The notes under the pieces are model-generated. The model did not search any database, was not told the origin of the DNA, and saw nothing but the letters and a program-made list of their open reading frames with translations. Below are positions 17,799 through 25,462 of a stretch of DNA of 64,000 bases, piece by piece. Numbering within the stretch: the stretch's first letter is position 1; each line of letters starts with the position of its first letter. Both the position numbers and the translations under genes were made by a program. Source of the DNA: Parabacteroides sp. PFB2-10 (GTDB lineage Bacteria; Bacteroidota; Bacteroidia; Bacteroidales; Tannerellaceae); contig NZ_JARXWI010000005.1 of assembly GCF_029893085.1 (NCBI RefSeq), positions 124,001-188,000 of the forward strand, written 5' to 3'.

Positions 17799-18064
17799 CT
17801 GCCATTTTGGCGCAATAATTTTTCTGAAAACAAAGATTCCTCCCTTATTCGAAAAAAACTCAAAATAGCATTTTGATATTTCGGCAGGAGTATTTCGCCG
17901 AAAAGGCAGGAGTATTTTCATAAAGTCCCGGGAGAAACACTTTTTAACAAACCGAAGTGTAAGCACAACAGCCCCAAATAGTTAGAAAACCTCCATCATT
18001 TGTTTACACATTGATTTCACGCCTTTCTCACTTTTTGTCCGCAAAACAGCCGCCATTTTGGCAG
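17799..18064 (+). repeat. Dispersed intergenic repeat, type I, copy B
   Basis: 266 bp, bounded by CTGCCATTTTGGCGC (17799-17813) and CCGCCATTTTGGCAG (18050-18064), which are inverted repeats of each other and each nearly palindromic. Internal features in order are AGCATTTTGATATTTCGG, two GGCAGGAGTATTT boxes with 22-bp spacing, CCCGGGAGAAACAC and TTTTTAAC, and a GTGTAAGCA ... TGTTTACAC stem. The best reference copy for type I. Confidence 0.92.
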
Positions 18065-18074
18065 TTGGTTTGCT

Positions 18075-18548
18075 CTATTCATGATGATAAGGCTCGTTAT
18101 TCAGGATAGTCATGGCGCGATAGAGCTGTTCGAGGAAAATAACGCGGATCATTTGGTGGGAAAAAGTCATCTTACTCAGGGAAATCTTTTCGGATGCTGC
18201 TTTATAGACCGCTTCACTGAATCCGTATGGGCCGCCCACCACAAAGACCAAACGACGGGAGACGGTATGCGTCTTTTTCTCTATGTAAGCGGCAAATTGC
18301 AGGGAGGTGAACTCCTTGCCCTTCTCATCGAGCAATACCAGGATGTCACCCGGCTGCAACGCTTTGAGGATCAATTCGCCCTCTTTCTCCTTTTGCTGGG
18401 ACTCAGAGAGGTTGCGCGCGTTTTTTATATCGGGGAGAACCTGCATCTCAAAAGGCATATAATGGCTCAAACGACCCTGATATTCCCGGATCGCCTCCGA
18501 GAAATAGGCACTATCTGTCTTTCCAATGACAACAAAAGCTACTTTCAT
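18075..18548 (-). CDS. rlmH: 23S rRNA (pseudouridine1915-N3)-methyltransferase
   Basis: 157 residues when started at the ATG at 18548 (MKVAFVVIGKTDS), the family's usual length; the open frame upstream to 18617 is not conserved. SPOUT-fold marks include LLDEKGKEFTSLQFA, VVGGPYGFSEAVY and the C-terminal SKMTFSHQMIRVIFLEQLYRA knot region. It methylates the 23S rRNA pseudouridine at position 1915 on 70S ribosomes. Convergent with the antitoxin gene across repeat B and divergent from DUF4783-nadC. Confidence 0.95.
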   Translation of the reverse strand: MKVAFVVIGKTDSAYFSEAIREYQGRLSHYMPFEMQVLPDIKNARNLSESQQKEKEGELILKALQPGDILVLLDEKGKEFTSLQFAAYIEKKTHTVSRRLVFVVGGPYGFSEAVYKAASEKISLSKMTFSHQMIRVIFLEQLYRAMTILNNEPYHHE

Positions 18549-18596
18549 TTGTTTCTTTCTAAAGGTATTTCCGATACGAAAGTACAAGAAAATGCC

Positions 18597-18604
18597 TATC
18601 TTTG
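18597..18604 (+). promoter_or_regulatory. -7 box of the DUF4783-nadC operon
   Basis: TATCTTTG 32 bp before the ATG at 18637, followed by a strong ribosome-binding site AAAGGAGG (18621-18628). Confidence 0.65.
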
Positions 18605-18636
18605 TATCATACAACACGCAAAAGGAGGACTTTAAA

Positions 18637-19008
18637 ATGAAAAGAATACTTTTAACCCTGGCATTGATCCTCTCCGCAGTGGGAGCCTATGCTGCCGATA
18701 TCACACCGATAACCGATGCCTTTAAGAAAGGAAATGCCACAGCTATCCAGTCGCAGATGGATCAGGAGGTCGACGTAGCCCTGCCGGGTGCCTCGAAAAA
18801 GGCCAATGCTGCTGATGCGGTGGCGATGCTGAACACCTTTTTCAATACGAACAAACCGAGCGGTTTCAACCTGCTTCATCATGCCGACAAGAAAGAAAAC
18901 GGCTTCTTTGTGGCCAAACTACCGACTGCCGGCAAAGAGTTTCGAGTGAATATCACCTACCGCGCGGATGGTGACAAAGCGATTATACAATCAATCAGAA
19001 TAGAATAA
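18637..19008 (+). CDS. DUF4783 secreted protein
   Basis: 123 residues from the ATG at 18637, chosen because of a near-perfect Shine-Dalgarno AAAGGAGG nine bases upstream and a signal peptide starting there (MKRILLTLALILSAVGAYA). The remainder is a compact alpha+beta domain of the NTF2-like DUF4783 family (SFNTNKP, REFRVNITYRADGDKAIIQS). Periplasmic; function unknown. It is 8 bp upstream of nadC, a pairing conserved in Bacteroidales (recalled), though no link to NAD synthesis is known. Confidence 0.85.
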   Translation: MKRILLTLALILSAVGAYAADITPITDAFKKGNATAIQSQMDQEVDVALPGASKKANAADAVAMLNTFFNTNKPSGFNLLHHADKKENGFFVAKLPTAGKEFRVNITYRADGDKAIIQSIRIE

Positions 19009-19016
19009 AATAACAA

Positions 19017-19856
19017 ATGGACCATTTTATTGAGGACTTAATCAAACTGGCCTTTGCCGAAGACATCGGCGATGGCGACCATACAACATTATCATCCATC
19101 CCCGCAACTGCTATGGGGAAAAGCCAGTTGATCATCAAAGAAGACGGTGTACTGGCCGGCGTAGAAATAGCTAAACGTATCTTTCACGCTTTCGATCCGG
19201 ATCTGAAGATCAACATCTTCATTAAAGACGGCACGGAAGTAAAAGTGGGAGAGATCGCTTTTACGGTAGAAGGAAAAGTGCAATCGCTTTTGCAAACCGA
19301 GCGCTTAGTGCTCAACGTGATGCAACGCATGAGCGGAATAGCCACCACCACCCGTAAATATGTCAAGGCATTGGAGGGAACGAAGACCCGTGTACTCGAT
19401 ACCCGCAAGACAACGCCCGGCATGCGTATGTTGGAAAAAGAGGCGGTGAAGATCGGCGGCGGCGTAAACCACCGCATCGGCCTGTTCGATATGATCCTGT
19501 TGAAAGACAATCACGTAGACTTTGCCGGAGGCATCACCCAGGCCATCACCCGCGCGCAGGAATATCTCCGCGAGAAAGGCAAAAACCTGAAGATAGAGAT
19601 CGAAGTGCGCAACTTTGACGAATTGCAGGAGGCCATGCAGGTAGGCGGCATCGACCGCATCATGCTCGACAACTTCAATGTGGAGAATACCCGCAAAGCC
19701 GTTGAGATGGTTGCCGGCCGCTACGAACTGGAATCATCCGGAGGCATCACCTTCGCCACGCTCCGCGACTACGCCGAAACAGGTGTCGACTACATCTCCG
19801 TCGGAGCCCTTACCCATTCGGTCAAGAGTTTGGATATGAGTCTGAAAGCGGTGTAA
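19017..19856 (+). CDS. nadC: Nicotinate-nucleotide pyrophosphorylase (carboxylating)
   Basis: 279 residues, full length. Quinolinate phosphoribosyltransferase motifs include the N-terminal EDIGDGDHTT, RMSGIATTTRKYV, TRKTTPGMRMLEKEAVKIGGG and the C-terminal ESSGGI...YAETGVDYISVGALTHS. It converts quinolinate and PRPP to nicotinate mononucleotide in de novo NAD synthesis. Co-transcribed with the DUF4783 gene (8-bp gap) and followed by a strong terminator. nadA and nadB are not in the window. Confidence 0.97.
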   Translation: MDHFIEDLIKLAFAEDIGDGDHTTLSSIPATAMGKSQLIIKEDGVLAGVEIAKRIFHAFDPDLKINIFIKDGTEVKVGEIAFTVEGKVQSLLQTERLVLNVMQRMSGIATTTRKYVKALEGTKTRVLDTRKTTPGMRMLEKEAVKIGGGVNHRIGLFDMILLKDNHVDFAGGITQAITRAQEYLREKGKNLKIEIEVRNFDELQEAMQVGGIDRIMLDNFNVENTRKAVEMVAGRYELESSGGITFATLRDYAETGVDYISVGALTHSVKSLDMSLKAV

Positions 19857-19891
19857 GTATTACTTCCCGGCTTTATACATAACATTATAAG

Positions 19892-19928
19892 ACTTCCATG
19901 CGATTCGGATTGCATGGAAGTTTTTTTT
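19892..19928 (+). terminator. Terminator after nadC
   Basis: ACTTCCATGC pairs with GCATGGAAGT around a 10-base loop, followed by eight Ts. Confidence 0.9.
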
Positions 19929-19952
19929 ATCGCTTTGTCTTATTATTTTTCA

Positions 19953-19960
19953 TACATTTG
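19953..19960 (+). promoter_or_regulatory. -7 box of the sirtuin gene
   Basis: TACATTTG 25 bp before the ATG at 19986, with TTTG at 19934-19937 (15-bp spacing, shorter than usual). Confidence 0.5.
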
Positions 19961-19985
19961 TCAGATAGCTGTAAAGGATTTCTTT

Positions 19986-20681
19986 ATGAAGAAAAAACTG
20001 GTCGTATTGACAGGAGCCGGGATGAGTGCGGAGAGTGGGATCGCGACGTTTCGTGATTCAGACGGGCTTTGGAATCGTTACCGGGTGGAGGATGTAGCTA
20101 CGCCGGAGGCTTTCCGGCGCGATCCGAAATTGGTGTTGGAGTTTTATAATTATCGTCGCCGGGAGTTATTAAAGACCTTCCCTAACGCCGGACATGAAGG
20201 GCTGGCGGCACTCGAAAAAGATTTCGATGTGGAGATTATCACACAAAACATTGATAACCTGCATGAACGGGCGGGAAGCTCGCGGGTATTACACCTGCAT
20301 GGCGAACTGATGAAGGCCTGCACCATGGAGGATTTCCATACAACATACGATCTTCCACCGGAGAATCCGGATATTCACTTGGGCGACCGCGATGCGAAAG
20401 GGCATCAGCTTCGCCCCTTTGTCGTCTGGTTTGGCGAGCCGGTACCGATGATCGAACCGGCCATATCGCTTACACAACAGGCTGATATCTTCGTAGTCAT
20501 TGGCACCTCCTTGAATGTCTATCCGGCCGCCGGGCTGCTCAGTTATGCGCCAAGCGGTATTCCGGTCTACCTGATCGACCCGAAAGAGGTGGCAACCCAC
20601 CGCAAAGACATACAGGTGATCCGTAGCGGCGCCTCGGAAGGTGTCCGCCAATTGACTACGCTTTTACAACAATATGTATAG
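19986..20681 (+). CDS. cobB: Sir2-family NAD-dependent protein deacylase
   Basis: 231 residues from the ATG at 19986 (MKKKLVVLTGAGMSAESG); the frame is open upstream but unsupported. Rossmann motifs GAGMSAESG, FRDSDGLW, QNIDNLHERAG and the catalytic His in HLHGELM are present. FYNYRRRE carries the Tyr-x-x-Arg pair that in CobB/SIRT5 favours acyl groups such as succinyl. The Cys4 zinc knuckle is missing: only one Cys remains (KACTMEDF), replaced by a Pro-rich loop, as in some Bacteroidetes sirtuins. A TACATTTG -7 box lies at 19953-19960. Confidence 0.9.
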   Translation: MKKKLVVLTGAGMSAESGIATFRDSDGLWNRYRVEDVATPEAFRRDPKLVLEFYNYRRRELLKTFPNAGHEGLAALEKDFDVEIITQNIDNLHERAGSSRVLHLHGELMKACTMEDFHTTYDLPPENPDIHLGDRDAKGHQLRPFVVWFGEPVPMIEPAISLTQQADIFVVIGTSLNVYPAAGLLSYAPSGIPVYLIDPKEVATHRKDIQVIRSGASEGVRQLTTLLQQYV

Positions 20682-20688
20682 GAAACGC

Positions 20689-21273
20689 CTATTCGTACAG
20701 GCGGATTAGGCTGTTATCTTCCAGACGATAGCGACTGCCGTCATGCGGGCATACGGCGATATTTTCTTCGTTGAAGGTCAACCGTTCGCCGGCTTCGCTT
20801 ACCCAACCGATCTGACGAGCCGGGTTACCCACCATCAAGGCGTAGGGAGGCACATCTTTGGTCACTACACTGCCCGCGCCCACCATGGCATATTCACCGA
20901 TCATATGACCACAGATGACCGTCGCATTCGCCCCGATCGTAGCCCCTCTTCGCACCAGCGTTTGCTGATACTGACCACGACGATCGATGGAACTGCGCGG
21001 ATTCACCACATTAGTAAACACACAGCTCGGTCCAAGAAATACATCATTTTCACAAATCACCCCCGTATAGATCGACACATTGTTCTGCACCTTCACATGA
21101 TCGCCCAGGATCACTTGGGGAGAGACCACCACATTCTGTCCGATATTGCAGAAGTTACCGATCACGCAGCCTTCCATGATATGGGAGAAATGCCAGATCC
21201 GTGTGCCGTCGCCGATGCGGCATCCGGCATCGACCACCGCGGTCTCATGTGCGAAATAGAGGGGAGTATCCAT
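20689..21273 (-). CDS. Left-handed beta-helix acetyltransferase (WlbB/WbpD-like)
   Basis: 194 residues made of hexapeptide repeats: DAGCRIGDGTRIWHFSHI, NIGQNVVVSPQV, TIGANATVICG and the C-terminal MVGAGSVVTKDVPPYALMVGNPA. The IWHFSHI start and ENDVFLGPSCVFTNV region match UDP-2-acetamido-3-amino-2,3-dideoxyglucuronate N-acetyltransferases of O-antigen pathways. It acetylates an amino-sugar nucleotide using acetyl-CoA. No dedicated sugar cluster surrounds it; an RsmI-like gene lies 8 bp upstream on the same strand, so the two are probably co-transcribed. Exact substrate is inferred from similarity. Confidence 0.82.
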   Translation of the reverse strand: MDTPLYFAHETAVVDAGCRIGDGTRIWHFSHIMEGCVIGNFCNIGQNVVVSPQVILGDHVKVQNNVSIYTGVICENDVFLGPSCVFTNVVNPRSSIDRRGQYQQTLVRRGATIGANATVICGHMIGEYAMVGAGSVVTKDVPPYALMVGNPARQIGWVSEAGERLTFNEENIAVCPHDGSRYRLEDNSLIRLYE

Positions 21274-21281
21274 ACGATAGC

Positions 21282-21986
21282 TTATTTATAGAGTAAAAAG
21301 ATGGTCGGTTTTTTATTCATATCGGGCAGTTTCCCCTGCCATTCTTTGATGGTACGGGTGCGGATCGATTCATCCTCACAGGTGATATTGCTGGCGATAC
21401 AAAGTCGGCTGCCCGGACGGCAGGTGCGAAGCAGTTCCTCGGCCAGTTTGTTGTTCCGGTAAGGCGTTTCGATAAACAACTGCGTTTGATTCTCGCCATA
21501 GACACGTCCTTCGAGTTTCTTGATCATCTGCGTCCGTTCACCACCGTCGATCGGCAGATACCCATGAAAGGCAAAGCTCTGCCCATTGAAGCCGGAGGCC
21601 ATCAAAGCCATCAGGATTGAAGAGGGTCCCACCAGTGGAACCACCCGGTATCCCTGTCGCTGCGCCATCGCCACCACATCAGCTCCCGGATCGGCAATAG
21701 CCGGACATCCCGCTTCGGAGATAATCCCCACCGACTCTCCCTTAGCTAAAGGCGCCAGGTAGCCGGTCACCTCTTCCGGCGTCGTATGTTTATTCAGTTC
21801 ATAGAAAGTGAGGTCGTCGATAACGATCGCCGGATCCGTTTTCTTCAGAAAGCGCCGGGCCGTCCGTATATTTTCCACAATGAAATGGCGCAACGTGAGG
21901 ATCACCTCCCGGTTGTAGGCGGGAAGCACTTGTTCATGCGACGTTTCTCCCAGCGTCACCGGGATCAGATAGAGAGCAGGTTGCAT
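21282..21986 (-). CDS. RsmI-like tetrapyrrole-methylase family SAM methyltransferase
   Basis: 234 residues from the ATG at 21986 (MQPALYLIPVTLGE); an upstream TTG in frame is less likely. TP-methylase fold with a SAM-binding GESVGIISEAGCPAIADPG and the PLVGPSSILMALMASGFNGQ region. This is the shorter Bacteroidetes relative of RsmI, which 2'-O-methylates C1402 of 16S rRNA; whether it does the same is not proven. A TACTTTTG -7 box lies at 22005-22012. Probably co-transcribed with the downstream acetyltransferase. Confidence 0.85.
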   Translation of the reverse strand: MQPALYLIPVTLGETSHEQVLPAYNREVILTLRHFIVENIRTARRFLKKTDPAIVIDDLTFYELNKHTTPEEVTGYLAPLAKGESVGIISEAGCPAIADPGADVVAMAQRQGYRVVPLVGPSSILMALMASGFNGQSFAFHGYLPIDGGERTQMIKKLEGRVYGENQTQLFIETPYRNNKLAEELLRTCRPGSRLCIASNITCEDESIRTRTIKEWQGKLPDMNKKPTIFLLYK

Positions 21987-22004
21987 ACAGGGTTTCTTTT
22001 CGAA

Positions 22005-22012
22005 CAAAAGTA
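22005..22012 (-). promoter_or_regulatory. -7 box of the RsmI-like gene
   Basis: TACTTTTG on the minus strand, 18 bp before the ATG. Confidence 0.5.
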
Positions 22013-22052
22013 CAGGAAATTTTCCATATACCGGGAAAAAGTGATCGCCCGA

Positions 22053-23606
22053 TCACTCTTCCGGTTGGTAAACACCTTCGCGCGTCAGCTGTTTATCAAG
22101 GTTGGCAATACCCAAGGCGACAATCGCCGTAACGGTAGCCGTATGCTCCTGGTATTCCGGGATGTTTTTGGTGTACAGGTCGCGTTCCGTATGCCAGATC
22201 TCTCCGTAATTGAAGTCATACCCCTTGAAATCCTGCGTATTAAAGCCAATGGTCGGCACGCCCTGCATCGCAAAAACAGAGGCATCGGTGCCACCTATCG
22301 CTACCGGTTTGCGGCGTGGCTGCTCGACCTCGATCACCTCAAACGGATAATCCGGGCGGATCCGCTTGATCGGTTCGCATATCTTTACCATGTCCTTATA
22401 CCAGGATGTGGGCACACTGATGCCTACCGGAGGCGTCGGCCCACCGTCGCGATTGAACATATTGGCAATTTTCGACAACTTTTTCGGATGAGACTTCACC
22501 CAGGCCTGGGCACCCAGCAAGCCGAACTCTTCACCGGCAAAAGCCACAAAGAGAATCGTGCGTTTGGGTTTGGCGCCCGAAAGAGCAAGCATACGAGCCG
22601 CTTCCATCATAGGGCCGATACCGGTCGCGCAGTCGATACCGCCGGTGGCCACATCAAAAGCATCTAAGTGTCCGCTGATAATCACATATTCATCGGGGTA
22701 TTTACTGCCTTTTATCGATCCCACCACATTGTGATAGGGGATCGGGCCAATCTTAAAATGGTTGCGGATATCGAATTCCAACAGGAACTCGCGCCGTTCT
22801 TTCACCATTTGTTCGATCACGGCAAACTGATGTTCGTCGAGTTTGATATCGGGCACCTCGGGCAGATGGTCGAAATCGATCAGGTTGGCGTCGATCATCT
22901 TACGGTCGTAAAGCGCGCGGATAGGCACGGAGGAAGACTGAATAAAGCCCAAGACGCCGGCTTCGCACATCTCCTTATAAAAAAGAGCCGGGAACATCCG
23001 CTGAGTCCGGAGTACCAACGGCGAAGTGCCGGAATTGGGCTGGCTCATCCGCTGGCGATTTTCTTCCTGGATCTCCCGGTTTTCCTTTTTGATGGCCGCG
23101 CGAATGGAATCACCCGTAGGCGAGCGGTCGATAGGCCATCCTTCGTTTTTCCCCGAAATAAGCACCCAGGCACCGCGAAGACGGGTTTTCATGCGGTCGA
23201 ACTCCTCCTGCGTGCGTGGTTCGATCAACACATGCCCCCGCTGCAACCCTTTCGTGCCAGAGGTATAGGAGGGCGTGGCAAAATGAAGAATCATACCGTT
23301 ATCGCTCAGCATACGTCCGAACCAGGGACCCCGATTGAAACCAACCGGCATCTCGCCCGCCTTTTCGTAGCTAACATCCAGCCCCCAACTTTTGAATTCA
23401 CGCATCATCCATGCGGCAGCGTTCTCGTAGGCATCCGAGCCGATCGGGCGCCCACCAAAACGGTTGGTCAACACATCAATATGATGCATGGTACGGTTGT
23501 CGGTCTGACCGATCTCTATAATTTTATTCACGACCGCCTCTTGTGCAGTCAACGATAACGTGGCGAGCAGCAAACAAATCAGGCTGCCCATACATGATCT
23601 CTTCAT
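22053..23606 (-). CDS. M28-family metallopeptidase with PA domain
   Basis: 517 residues with a signal peptide ending near LTAQ (about residue 22). A protease-associated (PA) insert occupies roughly 110-240, and the M28 catalytic core follows: SGHLDAFD (zinc ligand His and Asp), TGGIDCATG (bridging Asp), AGEEFGLLGAQ (catalytic Glu and ligand), NMFNRDGG and a C-terminal HTERD His. An aminopeptidase or carboxypeptidase Q-like activity on exported peptides is likely. Single gene with a TATCTTTG -7 box at 23639-23646. Confidence 0.92.
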   Translation of the reverse strand: MKRSCMGSLICLLLATLSLTAQEAVVNKIIEIGQTDNRTMHHIDVLTNRFGGRPIGSDAYENAAAWMMREFKSWGLDVSYEKAGEMPVGFNRGPWFGRMLSDNGMILHFATPSYTSGTKGLQRGHVLIEPRTQEEFDRMKTRLRGAWVLISGKNEGWPIDRSPTGDSIRAAIKKENREIQEENRQRMSQPNSGTSPLVLRTQRMFPALFYKEMCEAGVLGFIQSSSVPIRALYDRKMIDANLIDFDHLPEVPDIKLDEHQFAVIEQMVKERREFLLEFDIRNHFKIGPIPYHNVVGSIKGSKYPDEYVIISGHLDAFDVATGGIDCATGIGPMMEAARMLALSGAKPKRTILFVAFAGEEFGLLGAQAWVKSHPKKLSKIANMFNRDGGPTPPVGISVPTSWYKDMVKICEPIKRIRPDYPFEVIEVEQPRRKPVAIGGTDASVFAMQGVPTIGFNTQDFKGYDFNYGEIWHTERDLYTKNIPEYQEHTATVTAIVALGIANLDKQLTREGVYQPEE

Positions 23607-23638
23607 CTTCTGTTTAGATTAATAAGTACGACTTTGCA

Positions 23639-23646
23639 CAAAGATA
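23639..23646 (-). promoter_or_regulatory. -7 box of the M28 peptidase gene
   Basis: TATCTTTG on the minus strand, 32 bp before the ATG at 23606. Confidence 0.6.
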
Positions 23647-23732
23647 ACATCACCAAGCGATTTCGCTTCATCTTCATGGAAGATATTTTTATTGTAAACG
23701 GCATAAAGAACACCTTTCCCCCACCCCATCGC

Positions 23733-23990
23733 CTGCCACTATGACAGAAAAACAGACCATCCAAACCCATCAAAAGCTCCTAAAAACAAAAAAGCCGAAA
23801 TAGCATTTTGATATTCCGGCAGGAGAATTTCGGCAAAATACAAGGACTTCGCGAAAAAAGTCCCGGGAGAAACACTTTTTAACAAACCGAGTTGTAAGCA
23901 CCACACCCCCATTTAGTTGCAAAAATGGGGTCGGTTGCTAACACTTGGGTTCCGGGCTTTGGATGCTTTTAAATACCGCCAAAATGGCAG
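23733..23990 (+). repeat. Dispersed intergenic repeat, type I, copy C
   Basis: 258 bp between a decayed left end CTGCCACTATGACAG and an intact right end CCGCCAAAATGGCAG (23976-23990). The left half matches copies A and B (AGCATTTTGATATT, GGCAGGAG, CCCGGGAGAAACAC). The second GGCAGGA box is decayed to ACAAGGACTT but the 22-bp spacing is kept. The right half has diverged yet retains a GTAAGCA ... TGCTAAC stem and adds a CCCCATTT/AAATGGGG hairpin. Confidence 0.88.
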
Positions 23991-24010
23991 GTTAATTTAC
24001 TTCACTCCCA

Positions 24011-24042
24011 TTTGGCAGATTATGCGCTTGGAATTATCTTTG
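24011..24042 (+). promoter_or_regulatory. Full Bacteroidetes promoter of the RNA methyltransferase gene
   Basis: TTTG at 24011-24014 and TATCTTTG at 24035-24042, 20 bp apart: both elements match the Bacteroidetes primary-sigma consensus. The ATG follows 20 bp later at 24062. Confidence 0.75.
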
Positions 24043-24061
24043 TTTCCATAATAATGTATAC

Positions 24062-25462
24062 ATGCAAGAAAAGATAGATCTCCCTGCCGATTTTGTAAAG
24101 CGGATGAAAAAGCTGTTGCCGGAAGAGTTTCCAGCATTTGAAGAGGCTTTGAATAATGCCTCGCCTGTCAGCATCCGGATCAATCCGGCCAAACAGCTTC
24201 AAACGCCGGACATGGAACGGATTCCCTGGACAGAAACGGGGCATTACCTGCCCGAGCGGCTCTCGTTCACCTTTGATCCGTTGTTTCATGCCGGGGCTTA
24301 CTATGTGCAGGAGCCCTCTTCTATGTTTCTGGAGCAGGCGATCCGACAATGGATCGACAAACCGGTCTGCTGCCTCGATCTTTGTGCCGCGCCGGGCGGG
24401 AAATCAACACACCTGGAAGCGGTTCTACCCGAAGGAAGCCTATTGGTCAGCAATGAGGTGATCCGCAGCCGCAGCCATATCCTGGCGGAGAATATAGCCA
24501 AGTGGGGGAATCCAAACTCTATCGTGACCAACAACGATCCGGAAGAGATTGCACGATTGGGTGCGCTGTTTGATGTGATCGTAGCCGATGTGCCCTGTTC
24601 GGGCGAAGGCATGTTTCGCAAAGATCCGGCCAGCATAGCAGAATGGAGCGTAGCAAACGTGGCCCTGTGCGCTGCCCGGCAACGACGTATCGTAGGAGAT
24701 ATATGGGAGGCGTTGAAGCCGGGTGGATTATTGATATACAGCACCTGCACCTATAACACGGAAGAGAACGAAGAGAATATCCACTTCTTCACGGAAGAGC
24801 TGGGTGCCGAATGTCTGCCGCTTATTGTTCCTGAGGAGTGGCAGGTGACAGGAGCCTTGATCCACGACCATCCGGTCTACCGCTTTCTACCGCATAAAAC
24901 CAAAGGAGAGGGATTCTTCCTGGCCGTTATGCGTAAGCCGGAAGGCGATCTTTCGTCACGTCGCCCGGCAAAAGGAAAGGAAAAGAGAGATAAAAACAGC
25001 GTCCGTCAGGCCATTCCGCCTCAGGTGAAGGAATGGATAAACGAGGCCGATGCGTTTGAGTTTCTTATAAATGGGGATATTATCCGGGCTATTCCGACGG
25101 CTTATAAAGAAGAGATTCAATTACTAACCACCAAACTACGCACACTCTCCGCCGGCATACCCCTCGGAGAGGTGAAAGGGAAAGATATTATTCCGGCGCA
25201 TGCCCTGGCACTAAGCATCCGGAAAAACAAAAACCTCTTCCCGATCACTGATGTGAGTTGGGAAGAGGCTATCGCTTATCTAAAAAAGGAAATACTTGTA
25301 TTGCCACCCGAGGCGGCGAAAGGTTATCACCTGATCAGCTACAAAGGCCATCCGTTGGGTTTTGTAAAGAACATCGGCAACCGGGCCAACAATCTCTATC
25401 CCCAGGAATGGCGCATCCGTAGCGGGTATATTCCCGAAGAGATCAGACTCTTTCCAGCGTAG
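24062..25462 (+). CDS. NOL1/NOP2/Sun-family rRNA m5C methyltransferase
   Basis: 466 residues. A short N-terminal PUA-like/RNA-binding segment precedes the Rossmann methylase with CCLDLCAAPGGKSTHLEA (SAM motif I), DVIVADVPCSGEGMFRKDP (motif IV with one catalytic Cys) and LIYSTCTYN (motif VI with the second Cys). The C-terminal ~170 residues match the RsmF-type extension. It makes 5-methylcytosine in 16S rRNA or tRNA; RsmF-like is the closest guess. The 3' end overlaps the convergent pepD end by 20 bp. Confidence 0.92.
   Translation: MQEKIDLPADFVKRMKKLLPEEFPAFEEALNNASPVSIRINPAKQLQTPDMERIPWTETGHYLPERLSFTFDPLFHAGAYYVQEPSSMFLEQAIRQWIDKPVCCLDLCAAPGGKSTHLEAVLPEGSLLVSNEVIRSRSHILAENIAKWGNPNSIVTNNDPEEIARLGALFDVIVADVPCSGEGMFRKDPASIAEWSVANVALCAARQRRIVGDIWEALKPGGLLIYSTCTYNTEENEENIHFFTEELGAECLPLIVPEEWQVTGALIHDHPVYRFLPHKTKGEGFFLAVMRKPEGDLSSRRPAKGKEKRDKNSVRQAIPPQVKEWINEADAFEFLINGDIIRAIPTAYKEEIQLLTTKLRTLSAGIPLGEVKGKDIIPAHALALSIRKNKNLFPITDVSWEEAIAYLKKEILVLPPEAAKGYHLISYKGHPLGFVKNIGNRANNLYPQEWRIRSGYIPEEIRLFPA

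Larger units (their letters stand above)
17711..18074. other. Intergenic region with terminator and repeat copy B
   Basis: Between the convergent antitoxin and rlmH genes. It holds the antitoxin terminator (17734-17767) and repeat copy B (17799-18064). No gene is supported. Confidence 0.8.
23607..24061. other. Divergent promoter region with repeat copy C
   Basis: Contains the M28 gene -7 box (minus strand TATCTTTG, 23639-23646), repeat copy C (23733-23990) and the promoter of the RNA methyltransferase (TTTG 24011-24014, TATCTTTG 24035-24042, 20-bp spacing). No gene is supported. Confidence 0.8.

Noticed and set aside
18526-18636. Longer start for the DUF4783 gene
   Set aside because: The extension overlaps rlmH on the other strand, precedes the ribosome-binding site and would bury the signal peptide.
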